Positions 8,898 through 18,498 are shown, counted from the first letter of the stretch. The stretch is DNA of 64,000 nt from Micromonospora echinofusca (GCF_900091445.1 NZ_LT607733.1:310001-374000); one strand, 5' to 3'. Notes: a model not told the origin generated them from the letters alone. Program-made: numbers and translations.

Positions 8898-9119
8898 ATG
8901 CCGAAAAAAGACGGAGCCATCGAGATCGAGGGTCGGGTCATCGAGCCCCTGCCGAACGCCATGTTCCGGGTGGAGCTCGCGAACGGCCACAAGGTGCTGG
9001 CTCACATCAGCGGCAAGATGCGGCAGCACTACATCCGTATCCTGCCGGAGGACCGGGTCGTCGTCGAACTCTCGCCGTACGACCTGACCCGCGGGCGCAT
9101 CGTCTACCGCTACAAGTAA
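8898..9119 (+). CDS. infA: Translation initiation factor IF-1
   Basis: A 73-residue S1/OB-fold protein that occupies the A site during initiation. The sequence from [20 protein letters not shown] through [16 protein letters not shown] is nearly invariant IF-1. The ATG at 8898 has GGAG at 8891-8894. It heads the infA-rpmJ-rpsM-rpsK-rpsD-rpoA-rplQ group. Confidence 0.97.
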   Translation: MPKKDGAIEIEGRVIEPLPNAMFRVELANGHKVLAHISGKMRQHYIRILPEDRVVVELSPYDLTRGRIVYRYK

Positions 9120-9212
9120 GCCTGACGACGGCCGGGACGTCCCCGTGTCCGTCTTCGACGTCCGGTGTCGCGCCTCGGCGCGTCGTCGGGCCAGATGGGA
9201 AGTAAGGCAACC

Positions 9213-9326
9213 GTGAAGGTCAAGCCGAGCGTCAAGAGGATCTGCAACAAGTGCCGGGTCATCCGCCGGCACGGCCGGGTCATGGTGATCTGCACCGACC
9301 CGCGCCACAAGCAGCGCCAGGGCTGA
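9213..9326 (+). CDS. rpmJ: 50S ribosomal protein L36
   Basis: A 37-residue L36 starting at GTG 9213 ([17 protein letters not shown]). The zinc-ribbon ligands C11, C14, C27 and H32 are all present, so it is the zinc-containing form. It sits between infA and rpsM, its normal location. Confidence 0.95.
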   Translation: MKVKPSVKRICNKCRVIRRHGRVMVICTDPRHKQRQG

Positions 9327-9337
9327 ACCAGTTCCGC

Positions 9338-9359
9338 CCGACCGTGTGACAACGGTCGG
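9338..9359 (+). terminator. Hairpin after rpmJ
   Basis: An 8-bp inverted repeat, CCGACCGT at 9338-9345 with ACGGTCGG at 9352-9359, 6-nt loop, 11 nt after the rpmJ stop. The rest of the 263-nt rpmJ-rpsM gap holds a second G+C inverted repeat near 9452-9470. No firm promoter was recognised. Confidence 0.35.
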
Positions 9360-9589
9360 TCGACACCGGTCCAGGCCGCAGATCCAGACAACGAATCACA
9401 TGCTCGTTCCAGCCGCGAGCGGTGCGCAGCGCGTACCTCTTCGTGGTTGACCCCCGGTCGGAGGCCGGGGCCCGCTCGGGCAGCGACCGTCCCCGGTCGC
9501 CGGCGCACGACGCCGGTGGCGGAACGGTCGGTAGCGGGGTGGGACGGGTCCACACCTCCGCCAGAACATCACGAGGAGTACGCCCGCAC

Positions 9590-9970
9590 ATGGCACGTCT
9601 AGTCGGCGTCGACCTCCCCCGCGAGAAGCGGATGGAGATCGCGCTCACCTACATCTTCGGCGTGGGTCGCACCCGGGCCCTGGAGACGCTCTCTGCCACC
9701 GGCATCTCGCCGGACAAGCGCGTCCGGGACCTCACGGACGAGGAGCTGGTCCAGCTCCGCAACCACATCGAGGGCAACTACAAGGTTGAAGGCGACCTGC
9801 GCCGCGAGGTCGCCGCTGACATCCGCCGCAAGGTCGAGATCGGCTGCTACGCCGGCATCCGGCACCGCCGGGGCCTGCCCGTGCGTGGCCAGCGGACCAA
9901 GACCAACGCCCGGACCCGGAAGGGCCCGAAGCGGACCGTCGCCGGCAAGAAGAAGCCCGGCAAGAAGTAA
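9590..9970 (+). CDS. rpsM: 30S ribosomal protein S13
   Basis: S13 binds the 30S head and contacts S19 and P-site tRNA. The 126-residue product starts at ATG 9590 ([21 protein letters not shown]), with GAGGAG at 9573-9578. The helix-two-turn-helix region and the basic C-terminal tail ([21 protein letters not shown]) are complete. It is followed 17 nt later by rpsK. Confidence 0.96.
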   Translation: MARLVGVDLPREKRMEIALTYIFGVGRTRALETLSATGISPDKRVRDLTDEELVQLRNHIEGNYKVEGDLRREVAADIRRKVEIGCYAGIRHRRGLPVRGQRTKTNARTRKGPKRTVAGKKKPGKK

Positions 9971-9987
9971 TAGGAGCGCACAGACTT

Positions 9988-10395
9988 ATGCCACCGAAGG
10001 CTCGTGCCGGAGCCGCCGTCAAGAAGGTCCGGCGCAAGGAACGCAAGAACGTCGCCCACGGGCAGGCGCACATCAAGAGCACCTTCAACAACACCATCGT
10101 GTCCATCACGGACCCGACCGGTGCGGTCATCTCCTGGGCCTCGTCCGGCCAGGTGGGCTTCAAGGGCTCCCGCAAGTCGACTCCGTTCGCCGCGCAGCTG
10201 GCCGCCGAGGCCGCCGCTCGTCGGGCCATGGAGCACGGCATGCGCAAGGTCGACGTGTTCGTCAAGGGCCCCGGCTCCGGCCGGGAGACCGCCATCCGTT
10301 CGCTGCAGGCCGCCGGTCTCGAGGTCGGACAGATCTCCGACGTCACCCCGCAGCCGCACAACGGGTGCCGTCCGCCCAAGCGTCGTCGGGTCTGA
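9988..10395 (+). CDS. rpsK: 30S ribosomal protein S11
   Basis: S11 lies on the platform of the small subunit near the mRNA exit. The product is 135 residues, with the conserved [20 protein letters not shown] and the C-terminus [16 protein letters not shown]. It lies between rpsM and rpsD in the alpha operon. Confidence 0.97.
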   Translation: MPPKARAGAAVKKVRRKERKNVAHGQAHIKSTFNNTIVSITDPTGAVISWASSGQVGFKGSRKSTPFAAQLAAEAAARRAMEHGMRKVDVFVKGPGSGRETAIRSLQAAGLEVGQISDVTPQPHNGCRPPKRRRV

Positions 10396-10408
10396 GAGGT
10401 AGAGAGAG

Positions 10409-11035
10409 ATGGCTCGTTACACCGGTGCTGACTGCCGCCGTTGCCGGCGGGAGAAGATGAAGCTGTTCCTCAAGGGCAGCAAGTGCGATGGCCCGAAGTG
10501 CCCGTTCGAGTCCCGGCCGTTCCCGCCCGGACAGCACGGCCGTGGCCGCACGAAGGAGACGGAGTACCTGCTCCAGCTCCGTGAGAAGCAGAAGGCCCGT
10601 CGCGTGTACGGCGTGCTGGAGAAGCAGTTCCGCGGCTACTACGAAGAGGCCGTGGGCAAGAAGGCCAAGACCGGTGAGGTTCTCCTTCAGATCCTCGAGT
10701 CGCGGCTGGACAACGTGGTCTACCGGGCCGGCTACGCCAAGTCCCGCGACATGGCCCGCCAGCTGGTCAAGCACGGCCACTTCACCGTGAACGGCAAGAA
10801 GGTCGACATCCCGTCGTACCGCGTCAAGGAGCACGACATCATCGAGGTCCGGGGCAAGAGCAAGGAGCTCACCCCGTTCATCGTGGCGCAGGCCGAGGCC
10901 GGCTCGAAGTCGGTTCCGGCGTGGCTGGAGGCTATCCCCAGCCAGATGAAGGTGCTCGTGCACTCGCTCCCGGCCCGCCAGGTCATCGACACGCAGGTCC
11001 AGGAGCAGCTGATCGTCGAGCTCTACTCCAAGTAG
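10409..11035 (+). CDS. rpsD: 30S ribosomal protein S4, zinc-containing form
   Basis: S4 nucleates 16S rRNA 5'-domain assembly and in E. coli represses the alpha operon. The 208-residue product has cysteines 9, 12, 26 and 31 at the N-terminus, the C+ zinc-binding form, and an S4 RNA-binding domain around [20 protein letters not shown]. It is preceded by AGGTAGAGAGAG and followed by a hairpin before rpoA. Confidence 0.96.
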   Translation: MARYTGADCRRCRREKMKLFLKGSKCDGPKCPFESRPFPPGQHGRGRTKETEYLLQLREKQKARRVYGVLEKQFRGYYEEAVGKKAKTGEVLLQILESRLDNVVYRAGYAKSRDMARQLVKHGHFTVNGKKVDIPSYRVKEHDIIEVRGKSKELTPFIVAQAEAGSKSVPAWLEAIPSQMKVLVHSLPARQVIDTQVQEQLIVELYSK

Positions 11036-11049
11036 TCGGAGCTCGTTGC

Positions 11050-11078
11050 GGTGGCCCGTCCTTCCGGGGCGGGCCACC
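11050..11078 (+). terminator. Hairpin between rpsD and rpoA
   Basis: A 12-bp stem (11050-11061 with 11067-11078, one G-U pair) and a 5-nt loop, 14 nt after the rpsD stop and 55 nt before the rpoA start. There is no clean T-tract. It probably attenuates transcription so that rpoA is made at a different level from the ribosomal proteins. Confidence 0.5.
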
Positions 11079-11133
11079 GGAACAGTTTGTCGTGGGCGTC
11101 ATATGGCGGGCGCCCCGGAAGAGAAGAGAAGAC

Positions 11134-12156
11134 ATGCTCATCAGCCAGCGACCGACTCTCTCCGAGGAGTCGATCAACGAGACCCGGTCCCGGTTCACCA
11201 TCGAGCCGCTGGAGCCGGGCTTCGGCTACACCCTGGGCAACTCGCTGCGGCGCACGCTGCTGTCGTCGATCCCGGGTGCGGCGGTCACCTCGATCAAGAT
11301 CGACGGCGTGCTGCACGAGTTCACCACGATCCCCGGTGTCAAGGAGGACGTGGTCGAGCTCGTCATGAACATCAAGGAGCTCTGCGTCAGCTCCGAGCAC
11401 GACGAGCCGGTCAGCATGTACCTGCGCAAGCAGGGCCCGGGCGACGTGACGGCGGGCGACATCCAGCCGCCGGCCGGCGTTTCGGTGCACAACCCGGACC
11501 TGAAGCTCGCCACCCTCAACGGCAAGGGCCGGCTCGACATGGAGCTGACCGTCGAGCGGGGTCGCGGCTACGTCACGGCGGCCCAGAACAAGCAGGCCGG
11601 CGCCGAGATCGGCCGGATCCCGGTCGACTCGATCTACTCGCCGGTGCTGAAGGTGACGTACCGCGTCGAGGCGACCCGTGTCGAGCAGCGGACCGACTTC
11701 GACCGGCTGATCATCGACGTCGAGACCAAGCCGTCGATGGGCCCGCGTACCGCGCTGGCCTCCGCCGGCTCGACGCTGGTGGAGCTGTTCGGCCTGGCCC
11801 GGGAGCTGGACGAGACCGCCGAGGGCATCGACATCGGGCCGTCCCCGCAGGACGCCCAGCTCGCGGCCGACCTGGCGCTGCCGATCGAGGAGCTGGACCT
11901 GACCGTCCGCTCCTACAACTGCCTCAAGCGCGAGGGCATCAACTCCGTTGGTGAGCTCATCGGGCGCACCGAGGCCGACCTCCTCGACATCCGCAACTTC
12001 GGTCAGAAGTCGATCGACGAGGTCAAGATGAAGCTCGCCGGGATGGGTCTGGGGCTGAAGGACTCGGCCCCGAACTTCGACCCGGCGCACGTCGTGGACG
12101 CCTTCGGCGAGGCCGACTACGACACCGACGACTATCGCGAGACCGAGCAGCTCTAG
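11134..12156 (+). CDS. rpoA: DNA-directed RNA polymerase subunit alpha
   Basis: The alpha subunit is the assembly platform of RNA polymerase. The 340-residue product has the N-terminal dimerisation domain ([23 protein letters not shown]), a linker around residue 230-250, and the C-terminal domain with helix-hairpin-helix folds that contacts UP elements and activators ([17 protein letters not shown]). The ATG at 11134 is preceded by AAGAGAAGA. rplQ follows after 34 nt. Confidence 0.97.
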   Translation: MLISQRPTLSEESINETRSRFTIEPLEPGFGYTLGNSLRRTLLSSIPGAAVTSIKIDGVLHEFTTIPGVKEDVVELVMNIKELCVSSEHDEPVSMYLRKQGPGDVTAGDIQPPAGVSVHNPDLKLATLNGKGRLDMELTVERGRGYVTAAQNKQAGAEIGRIPVDSIYSPVLKVTYRVEATRVEQRTDFDRLIIDVETKPSMGPRTALASAGSTLVELFGLARELDETAEGIDIGPSPQDAQLAADLALPIEELDLTVRSYNCLKREGINSVGELIGRTEADLLDIRNFGQKSIDEVKMKLAGMGLGLKDSAPNFDPAHVVDAFGEADYDTDDYRETEQL

Positions 12157-12190
12157 TCCGCGCTGCCGCCACACCTGAGGAGCACCAAGC

Positions 12191-12751
12191 ATGCCCACGC
12201 CCACCAAGGGCCCCCGCCTCGGCGGCAGCCCCGCGCACGAGCGGCTGATGCTGGCCAACCTGGCCACCGCGCTGTTCCAGCACGGCAAGATCAAGACCAC
12301 CGAGACGAAGGCCCGGCGGCTGCGTCCGCTGGCCGAGCAGCTCATCACCAAGGCCAAGCGCGGCGACCTGGCGTCCCGCCGGCGGGTGCTGGGCGTCGTC
12401 AAGGACAAGGACGTGGTCTACGCCCTGTTCGACCAGATCGCGCCGCGGTTCGCCACCCGCAACGGTGGCTACACCCGGATCGTGAAGACCGGTCCGCGCA
12501 AGGGTGACAACGCGCCGATGGCGATCATCGAGCTGGTCGAGGAGCTCCAGGTCGCCGAGCCGAAGGCGAACAAGAAGACCGCCGCCCGCAAGGCCGCGCA
12601 GCAGGACAAGGTCGAGGCGCTCGCCCCGGCCGAGGAGGCCCCGAAGTCGAACTCGGGCGACCAGGACGCCGAGCCGCCCGTGTCGGCGTCCGGCGACACC
12701 GCCGCCGCCCGCGAGGACAGCGACGAGGCCGGCGAGAACGACAAGGCCTGA
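12191..12751 (+). CDS. rplQ: 50S ribosomal protein L17 with extended acidic tail
   Basis: L17 lies near the polypeptide exit tunnel. The first 120 or so residues are canonical ([20 protein letters not shown] and [16 protein letters not shown]). The total of 186 residues is longer than the usual 120-130, because of an Ala/Glu/Asp/Ser-rich tail of about 60 residues. Such tails occur in other actinobacterial L17 proteins; the role of this one is unknown. Confidence 0.95.
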   Translation: MPTPTKGPRLGGSPAHERLMLANLATALFQHGKIKTTETKARRLRPLAEQLITKAKRGDLASRRRVLGVVKDKDVVYALFDQIAPRFATRNGGYTRIVKTGPRKGDNAPMAIIELVEELQVAEPKANKKTAARKAAQQDKVEALAPAEEAPKSNSGDQDAEPPVSASGDTAAAREDSDEAGENDKA

Positions 12752-12762
12752 TCCAGGCCACC

Positions 12763-12800
12763 GTCGGGCCCGGCACCCCACGTGGGGTGCCGGGCCCGAC
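12763..12800 (+). terminator. 38-bp perfect palindrome after rplQ
   Basis: Positions 12763-12800 form a perfect self-complementary sequence centred on CACGTG, beginning 12 nt after the rplQ stop. As RNA it gives a stem of at least 17 bp. This is the clearest end-of-operon hairpin of the alpha group. truA begins 20 nt later with its own ribosome site. Confidence 0.6.
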
Positions 12801-12820
12801 CCCGTGAGGCGGAGGTACGA

Positions 12821-13651
12821 GTGGACGAGCGCACCCGGCTGCGGCTGGACGTCGCGTACGACGGGTCGGGCTTCTCCGGCTGGGCCGCCCAGCCGACGCG
12901 GCGCACGGTCGCCGGGGTGCTCGTGGAGACCCTCGACCTGGTGCTCGGCGCGGGAACGGCGACCGGGCTGACCGTGGCGGGCCGCACCGACGCCGGGGTG
13001 CACGCCTCGGGGCAGGTCTGTCACGTCGACCTCCCGAGCGCCGTGTGGCGTGAGCAGGACGGGCGGCTGCTGCGCCGCCTGGCCCGACTGCTCCCCACCG
13101 ACGTCCGGGTACGCGCGATGACCGAGGTGCCCGCCGACTTCGACGCCCGGTTCTCGGCCACCTTCCGCCGCTACGAGTACCGGGTCACCGACGCCCCCTG
13201 GGGCGCCGAGCCGCTGCGCCGGCACGAGGTGCTGGCCTGGCCGAAGCCGCTGGACCTGACCGCGTTGAACGCCGCCGCCGCCGGGCTGGTGGGGGAGCAC
13301 GACTTCGCCGCGTACTGCCGGCGCAAGGAGCACGCCACCACGCTGCGGGAGGTGACCCGGCTGGACTGGCGGCGGGACCCCGACGGCATCCTCGTGGCGA
13401 CCGTGCAGGCCGACGCGTTCTGCCAGGCGATGGTGCGCAGCCTCGTCGGCGCCATGCTGGTCGCCGGGGACGGGCGCCGGCCGGTCGAGTGGCCGGGCAG
13501 TCTCCTGGCCCGCCGGGAACGCTCCAGCGAGGTGACCGTGGCGCCGGCGCACGGGCTGACCCTGGTGGCCGTCGGCTACCCCGAGGACCCGGCCGAGTAC
13601 GCCCGCCGCGCCGAGGCGACGCGCCAGCTGCGCGTACCCGTGCAGGGCTGA
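12821..13651 (+). CDS. truA: tRNA pseudouridine(38-40) synthase TruA
   Basis: Converts uridines 38-40 in the tRNA anticodon arm to pseudouridine. The product is 276 residues from GTG 12821, chosen for the GGAGG at 12811-12815. The catalytic aspartate is D57 in AGRTDAGVHA. The N-terminal LRLDVAYDGSGFSGW is typical. Its position after rplQ is the conserved actinobacterial order. Confidence 0.94.
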   Translation: MDERTRLRLDVAYDGSGFSGWAAQPTRRTVAGVLVETLDLVLGAGTATGLTVAGRTDAGVHASGQVCHVDLPSAVWREQDGRLLRRLARLLPTDVRVRAMTEVPADFDARFSATFRRYEYRVTDAPWGAEPLRRHEVLAWPKPLDLTALNAAAAGLVGEHDFAAYCRRKEHATTLREVTRLDWRRDPDGILVATVQADAFCQAMVRSLVGAMLVAGDGRRPVEWPGSLLARRERSSEVTVAPAHGLTLVAVGYPEDPAEYARRAEATRQLRVPVQG

Positions 13652-13764
13652 CCGCCCGGGGCTCGCCTCCCGGCCGCCGGATCGTCGAGCCGGGCCCGAC
13701 CGCCCGCCCGCACGGGCCGCGCGCCGGCCCGGCAGCGCATCGTCGATCTGAAGGAGTGGAAGCC

Positions 13765-14817
13765 GTGCAGGAGCCTCGCCGTTGCCGGGAACTCGGCATC
13801 GTCGTCGGAGCGATGCCGACGGGACCGCTGAACGCCGTGACCGACGTGCCCGGGGTCCGGGTGGGGCACACCACGCTCGTCGAGGGCGACGGCATCCGCA
13901 GCGGGGTGACGGCGATCGTCCCGGATCAGCTGACCGACCGCCGGTCGCTGCCGGCGGGACTGTTCGTGGGCAACGGGCACGGCAAGATGGTCGGCGCGAC
14001 CCAGGTCGCCGAGCTGGGCGAGATCGAGACCCCCGTGGTGCTGACCGCGACGCTGTCGACGTTCCGGGCCGCGGACGCGCTGCTCACCTACATGCTCGCG
14101 CAGCCGGGCCGGGAGACGGTCGAGTCGCTGAACCCGGTGGTGGCGGAGACCAACGACGGGTACCTGTCCGACATCCGGGCGCGGCCGGTGCGGGCGGAGC
14201 ACGTCCTCGCCGCGCTGTCGGCGGCCAGCGGCGGGGTGCCCGCGGAGGGCGCCGTCGGCGCCGGTACGGGCACGGCCGCGCTCGGCTTCAAGGCGGGCAT
14301 CGGCACGTCCTCGCGGCGCGCCGCGACCTCGCGCGGCACGGTCACCGTCGGTGTGCTGGTGCAGGCCAACTTCTCCGGCGTGCTGCAGGTGGCCGGGGTG
14401 CCGATCCGGCCGGAGCAGGTGGGGGTGCCGACCCTGGCGCGCCCCGGCCGGCCCGAGCACCCGGGCAACTCCTGCGTCATCGTGGTCGCCACGGACGGCC
14501 GCCTCGACGCGCGTCAGTTGGGTCGCGTCGCCCGCCGGGCCATCTTCGCCATGGCGCGCGTCGGCTCGGACTTCGCCGGTGGCAGTGGCGACTACGCCCT
14601 GGCGTTCTCCACCGCCGACACGCAGACCCCGACGGCGCCGGAGTCCGACCTGGAACCGGTCTTCGCGGCGGTGCTGGAGGCCGTCGAGGAGGCGCTGCTG
14701 AATTCGCTGTTCATGGCGCGTACCACCGTCGGCGTCGCGGGGCGGGTCAAGTACGCCGTCCCGCACGACCGGATGCTCGACCTGCTCCGGGCGCACCGGG
14801 TCGAACTGCGGGCGTGA
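13765..14817 (+). CDS. P1-family peptidase (DmpA/ornithine-acetyltransferase fold)
   Basis: A 350-residue member of the S58/P1 family of self-cleaving aminopeptidases such as DmpA. Visible family features are the N-terminal LNAVTDVPGVRVGHTTL, GTGTAALGFKAGIGTSSR in the middle, and GNSCVIVVATDGRL, where the N-terminal-nucleophile serine follows the cleavage point. The GTG at 13765 has AAGGAG at 13751-13756. The substrate cannot be told. It converges on the next gene across a hairpin. Confidence 0.85.
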   Translation: MQEPRRCRELGIVVGAMPTGPLNAVTDVPGVRVGHTTLVEGDGIRSGVTAIVPDQLTDRRSLPAGLFVGNGHGKMVGATQVAELGEIETPVVLTATLSTFRAADALLTYMLAQPGRETVESLNPVVAETNDGYLSDIRARPVRAEHVLAALSAASGGVPAEGAVGAGTGTAALGFKAGIGTSSRRAATSRGTVTVGVLVQANFSGVLQVAGVPIRPEQVGVPTLARPGRPEHPGNSCVIVVATDGRLDARQLGRVARRAIFAMARVGSDFAGGSGDYALAFSTADTQTPTAPESDLEPVFAAVLEAVEEALLNSLFMARTTVGVAGRVKYAVPHDRMLDLLRAHRVELRA

Positions 14818-14866
14818 CCGGGCTCGCCGCGGGCGCGCGGCGGCAGGGACCGGCGGCCGTACGCGC

Positions 14867-14901
14867 GAACGGGTGCGCGGCCGTGGGCCACGCACCCGTT
14901 C
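14867..14901. terminator. Bidirectional terminator between convergent genes
   Basis: An 11-bp perfect stem, GAACGGGTGCG at 14867-14877 with its complement at 14891-14901, lies in the 98-nt gap where the peptidase gene and the minus-strand membrane-protein gene end facing each other. The position suggests it serves both. Confidence 0.55.
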
Positions 14902-14915
14902 CCGTCGCGATCCGG

Positions 14916-16004
14916 TCAGTCTTCGCCGTCCTGGGTGCCGGTGTCGCCCGCGCCCTCGTCGGTCGGCTGGCCGGCCGTGCCGCCGGCGGCACGGCGCTCC
15001 AGCACGCCCCGGTTGAGGTGCAGCTCGATCATGTCGAAGAGGATCTCCCGGGCCTTCGTGTCGCCGGACCTGATCGTCTCGCCGTCGCTGCGGGCCACCA
15101 CCGCGTACGCGAGGTAGTGGCCGCGCACCTGCCAGCCGACGCGGGCCGGTGCGGTGGCGATCGCCGCGCTGTCCTCGTCGGCCGCCATGCCCCGGAACCG
15201 GCCTTCCCGTTCGTCGAGCAGCAGCCGGATGCGGTCGCGGGCGCGTTCGGCGTTGGCCCGGTCGGTCAGGTTGAACAACCCGGTGGTGACGAGGTGGTCG
15301 CCGTCGGACGTCCGCAGCGTGGCCCGGACCACCTGGGTGCAGCCGAGGCGGACCAGCAGGTCGGCGACCTCACCGGTGGCCGCCACGGCGCAGCTGGCGC
15401 TGGACTGCGTCTTCAACACCCGGTAGGCGGGCTCGCCGTCGGTGACGACGAGCTGCCTGCCGGGAAAGAGCTCCTTGGCGGTCAGCGGCGCCTGGTCGGT
15501 GTCCCGGGAGTCGAGGGCCTGCGGCTCGACCCCGGCGGACTCGGCCGCCTCCGGCTGGACCGTGGGCGTGGCCTGCGGGTTCTTGTCGCGCTCGGCCAGC
15601 AGGGCGGCGGCGCCGAGGCCGCAGAGCGCGAGCAGCGCGAGGACGGCCGCGCCGCCGACCACGACCTGCCACAGCCGGCCGCCGCCGCCCCGCTGCCGAC
15701 CCGCCGACGTGGGCGGCTCGGCAGGCCCGGCCGGTGCGAGCGGCGGGGCCGGCGGGGGCGGCTCGACCGGCGCCTGCGCCCGCGCGTGGGCGGTCAGCGG
15801 CGGCGACACCTGCGCGGCGGCGCGGACCGGCTCCTGGGCGGAGGGCAGCACGAGCCGGTTGGCGCGGGGCAGCGACGGCGTCGGGAAGCGGGAGGGGGAG
15901 GGCCCGGCCGGGGGAGGCGGACCGGCACCGAGCACCGACCGGTCGGACCCGGGCTCCGGGTACTCCATGAATGCGTCCTCATCGGACTCGTACCGATACA
16001 CCAT
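14916..16004 (-). CDS. Single-pass membrane protein of unknown function
   Basis: A 362-residue protein. An acidic N-terminus (MVYRYESDEDAFMEYPE) is followed by a Pro/Ala-rich disordered stretch to about residue 115, one transmembrane helix (LWQVVVGGAAVLALLALCGL, then GAAALLAE), and an extracytoplasmic domain of about 200 residues with two cysteines (SASCAVAA and RLGCTQVV) that could form a disulfide. The ATG at 16004 is supported by TACTCT exactly 7 nt upstream, predicting a leaderless mRNA. I do not recognise the outer domain. Confidence 0.8.
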   Translation of the reverse strand: MVYRYESDEDAFMEYPEPGSDRSVLGAGPPPPAGPSPSRFPTPSLPRANRLVLPSAQEPVRAAAQVSPPLTAHARAQAPVEPPPPAPPLAPAGPAEPPTSAGRQRGGGGRLWQVVVGGAAVLALLALCGLGAAALLAERDKNPQATPTVQPEAAESAGVEPQALDSRDTDQAPLTAKELFPGRQLVVTDGEPAYRVLKTQSSASCAVAATGEVADLLVRLGCTQVVRATLRTSDGDHLVTTGLFNLTDRANAERARDRIRLLLDEREGRFRGMAADEDSAAIATAPARVGWQVRGHYLAYAVVARSDGETIRSGDTKAREILFDMIELHLNRGVLERRAAGGTAGQPTDEGAGDTGTQDGED

Positions 16005-16011
16005 GCCGCCC

Positions 16012-16017
16012 AGAGTA
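16012..16017 (-). promoter_or_regulatory. Leaderless-type -10 element, membrane-protein gene
   Basis: TACTCT on the minus strand, 7 nt before the ATG at 16004, so transcription would start at the start codon. A TTTACA lies 20 bp upstream, a long spacer for a -35. No ribosome-binding site separates the hexamer and start codon. Confidence 0.45.
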
Positions 16018-16157
16018 GGAGGCATTGTCCCTTTAGGTGTAAATAATGGGGAAATTGCGTGCGGGGTCGTCTCGCACCGTGCCGCCGTGGCCGCGCCTTC
16101 CCGGCGTGGACCCGGGCCCGCGCCGCCGGGCCGGGCGACGGTGCGAGAATTGCCGGC

Positions 16158-16763
16158 GTGACCGGCGAACACTACTTCACCGCTGAACCCACGACCGCCG
16201 CCAATCCGCGCGAGGTCGAGTTCTCCGTCGCCGGCCGCGACTACACCCTGGCCTCCTCCGCCGGCGTCTTCTCCGCCGCCCGCCTCGACCCCGGCACGGC
16301 CGTGCTGCTGCGCAAGGCCGAACTGCCGTCCGCCGAGACCACCGGCGCCCTGCTCGACCTCGGCTGCGGCTTCGGCCCGATCACCTGCGTGCTCGCCAGC
16401 TCCGCGCCGTCGGCGACGGTGTGGGCCGTCGACGTCAACGAACGGGCCCGCGAACTCACCGCGGCCAACGCGGCGCGGGTCGGCGCGGCCGACCGGGTGC
16501 GCGTCGCCGCGCCGGACGACGTACCGGCCGACCTGACCTTGGCCGAGATCTGGTCCAACCCGCCGATCCACGTCGGCAAGGACGAACTGCACGGGATCCT
16601 GCTGCGCTGGCTGCCCCGGCTCGCCCCGGACGGCGTCGCCTGGCTGGTGGTGGCCCGCTACCTCGGCGGTGACTCGTTGCAGCGCTGGCTGGTCGAGCAG
16701 GGCTGGCAGGTGGGGCGGCACGCCAGCCAGAAGGGCTACCGGGTGCTGCGGGTCACCCGGTAA
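16158..16763 (+). CDS. RsmC-like class I methyltransferase (small MTS domain)
   Basis: A 201-residue SAM-dependent methyltransferase resembling the C-terminal catalytic domain of 16S rRNA guanine methyltransferase RsmC. The SAM-binding motif I DLGCGFGP lies near residue 74, and the N6/N2-purine-type motif IV SNPPIH is visible. It lacks the N-terminal pseudo-catalytic half of E. coli RsmC, as most actinobacterial homologues do. The GTG at 16158 is the best start. The exact RNA target is inference. Confidence 0.85.
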   Translation: MTGEHYFTAEPTTAANPREVEFSVAGRDYTLASSAGVFSAARLDPGTAVLLRKAELPSAETTGALLDLGCGFGPITCVLASSAPSATVWAVDVNERARELTAANAARVGAADRVRVAAPDDVPADLTLAEIWSNPPIHVGKDELHGILLRWLPRLAPDGVAWLVVARYLGGDSLQRWLVEQGWQVGRHASQKGYRVLRVTR

Positions 16764-16804
16764 ATGGTTGGGCCGCCCGGCCCCTGCTCGGGCAGGATGC
16801 CGAC

Positions 16805-18484
16805 GTGGGATACGTGGACGTGGCAGCGGTCGGGCACATCCTTCCCGACGGCCGGGAACTCTTCTCCGACGTGTCCTTCCGCGTCGGGGAGGGTGCCAAG
16901 GTCGCCCTGGTCGGGCCCAACGGCGCAGGCAAGACGACGCTGCTGCGGATGGTCGCCGGCGACCTGCCGGTGCAGACCGGCGCGATCGCGCGGGCCGGCG
17001 GGCTGGGCGTCATGCGCCAGTTCATCGGGATGATCGGCGACGAGTCCACGCTGGCCGACCTGGCGCTGTCGCTGGCCCCGCCGGCGCTACGCGACGCCGG
17101 CCGCCGCCTGGCCGAGACCGAGGCGGCCATGCGCGCGGCCGAGGTCCGCGGCAAGTACAGCACCGCCGCCGGCAAGGCCCAACTGGCGTACGCGGACGCA
17201 CTCGCGGCCTGGGGCGAGACCGGCGGGTACGACGCCGAGGTGCTCTTCGACACGGTCGCCACCATCGTGCTCGGCCTGCCCTGGGACAGCGCCCGGGAAC
17301 GGGGGGTCCGGACGCTCTCCGGCGGCCAGCAGAAGCGCTTCGCCCTCGAACTGCTGCTGCGCGGCCCCGACGAGGTGCTGCTCCTCGACGAGCCGGACAA
17401 CTTCCTCGACGTGCCGGGCAAGCGCTGGCTGGAGGCGCGGCTGCGCGAGTCCGGCAAGTCGGTGCTCTACGTCTCGCACGACCGGGAACTGCTCGCCCAG
17501 ACCGCCGACCGGGTGGTCGCTGTGGAGGGCGGCAGCGCGTGGGTGCACCCGGGCGGCTTCGCCAGCTGGCACTCCGCGCGGGTGGCCCGGCACGCCCGCC
17601 TCGACGAGCTGCGCAAGCGGTGGGACGAGGAACACCAGAAGCTGCGCGAGCTGATGCTGATGTACAAGCAGAAGGCCGCGTACAACGACGGGATGGCGTC
17701 GCGCTACCAGGCCGCGCAGACCCGGCTGCGCAAGTTCGAGGAGGCCGGGCCGCCGCCCGTACCGCCGAAGGACCAGGACATCCGGATGAAGCTGACCGGC
17801 GGGCGGACCGGCAAGCGCGCGGTCATCTGCGAGCAGCTCGAGCTCGACGGCCTGACCTTCCCGTTCGACCTGGAGATCTGGTACGGCGACCGGGTCGCGG
17901 TGCTCGGCGCCAACGGCACGGGCAAGTCGCACTTCCTGCGGCTGCTGGCCCGCGGCGGCAGCGACCCCGACCCCGCCAACGGCCCCGTCGACGGCGCCGC
18001 CGCGCTCGCCCCGGTGGCCCACGACGGGGTGGCCCGGCTCGGCGCGCGGGTACGCCCGGGTCACTTCTCGCAGACCCGCGACCGGCCGGAGTTGACGGCG
18101 AAGACCCTCGTCGAGATCCTCTGGCGCGGCGACGAGCACCGGGCCGGCATGGACCGGCACGCCGCGATGGCGGCGCTGAGCCGCTACGAGCTGGCCGGGC
18201 AGGGCGACCAGCGCTTCGGCACCCTCTCGGGCGGGCAGCAGGCCCGCTTCCTGGTGCTGCTGCTGGAACTGTCCGGCGCGACGCTGCTGCTGCTCGACGA
18301 GCCCACCGACAACCTCGACCTGGCCTCGGCGGAGGCGCTGGAGGCCGGGCTGACCGCATTCGAGGGGACCGTCGTGGCGGTGACCCACGACCGCTGGTTC
18401 ACCCGTACCTTCGACCGGTTCGTGCTGTTCCGGGGCGACAACGAGGTGGTGGAGACCCCGGAGCCGGTCTGGGACGTGGCGTGA
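16805..18484 (+). CDS. ABC-F family ATP-binding protein
   Basis: A 559-residue soluble protein with two ABC ATPase domains and no membrane segments, the ABC-F architecture of ribosome-acting factors (EttA and antibiotic-resistance types). Walker A motifs GPNGAGKTT and GANGTGKS, signatures LSGGQQKR and LSGGQQARF, and Walker B motifs LLLDEPDNFLD and LLLDEPTDNLD are intact. The domains are joined by a charged linker around ELRKRWDEEHQKLRELM. The GTG at 16805 follows a GCAGGA at 16792-16797. Role: translation factor or self-resistance, not resolvable here. Confidence 0.92.
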   Translation: MGYVDVAAVGHILPDGRELFSDVSFRVGEGAKVALVGPNGAGKTTLLRMVAGDLPVQTGAIARAGGLGVMRQFIGMIGDESTLADLALSLAPPALRDAGRRLAETEAAMRAAEVRGKYSTAAGKAQLAYADALAAWGETGGYDAEVLFDTVATIVLGLPWDSARERGVRTLSGGQQKRFALELLLRGPDEVLLLDEPDNFLDVPGKRWLEARLRESGKSVLYVSHDRELLAQTADRVVAVEGGSAWVHPGGFASWHSARVARHARLDELRKRWDEEHQKLRELMLMYKQKAAYNDGMASRYQAAQTRLRKFEEAGPPPVPPKDQDIRMKLTGGRTGKRAVICEQLELDGLTFPFDLEIWYGDRVAVLGANGTGKSHFLRLLARGGSDPDPANGPVDGAAALAPVAHDGVARLGARVRPGHFSQTRDRPELTAKTLVEILWRGDEHRAGMDRHAAMAALSRYELAGQGDQRFGTLSGGQQARFLVLLLELSGATLLLLDEPTDNLDLASAEALEAGLTAFEGTVVAVTHDRWFTRTFDRFVLFRGDNEVVETPEPVWDVA

Positions 18485-18498
18485 TCCCCGCCGACCTG

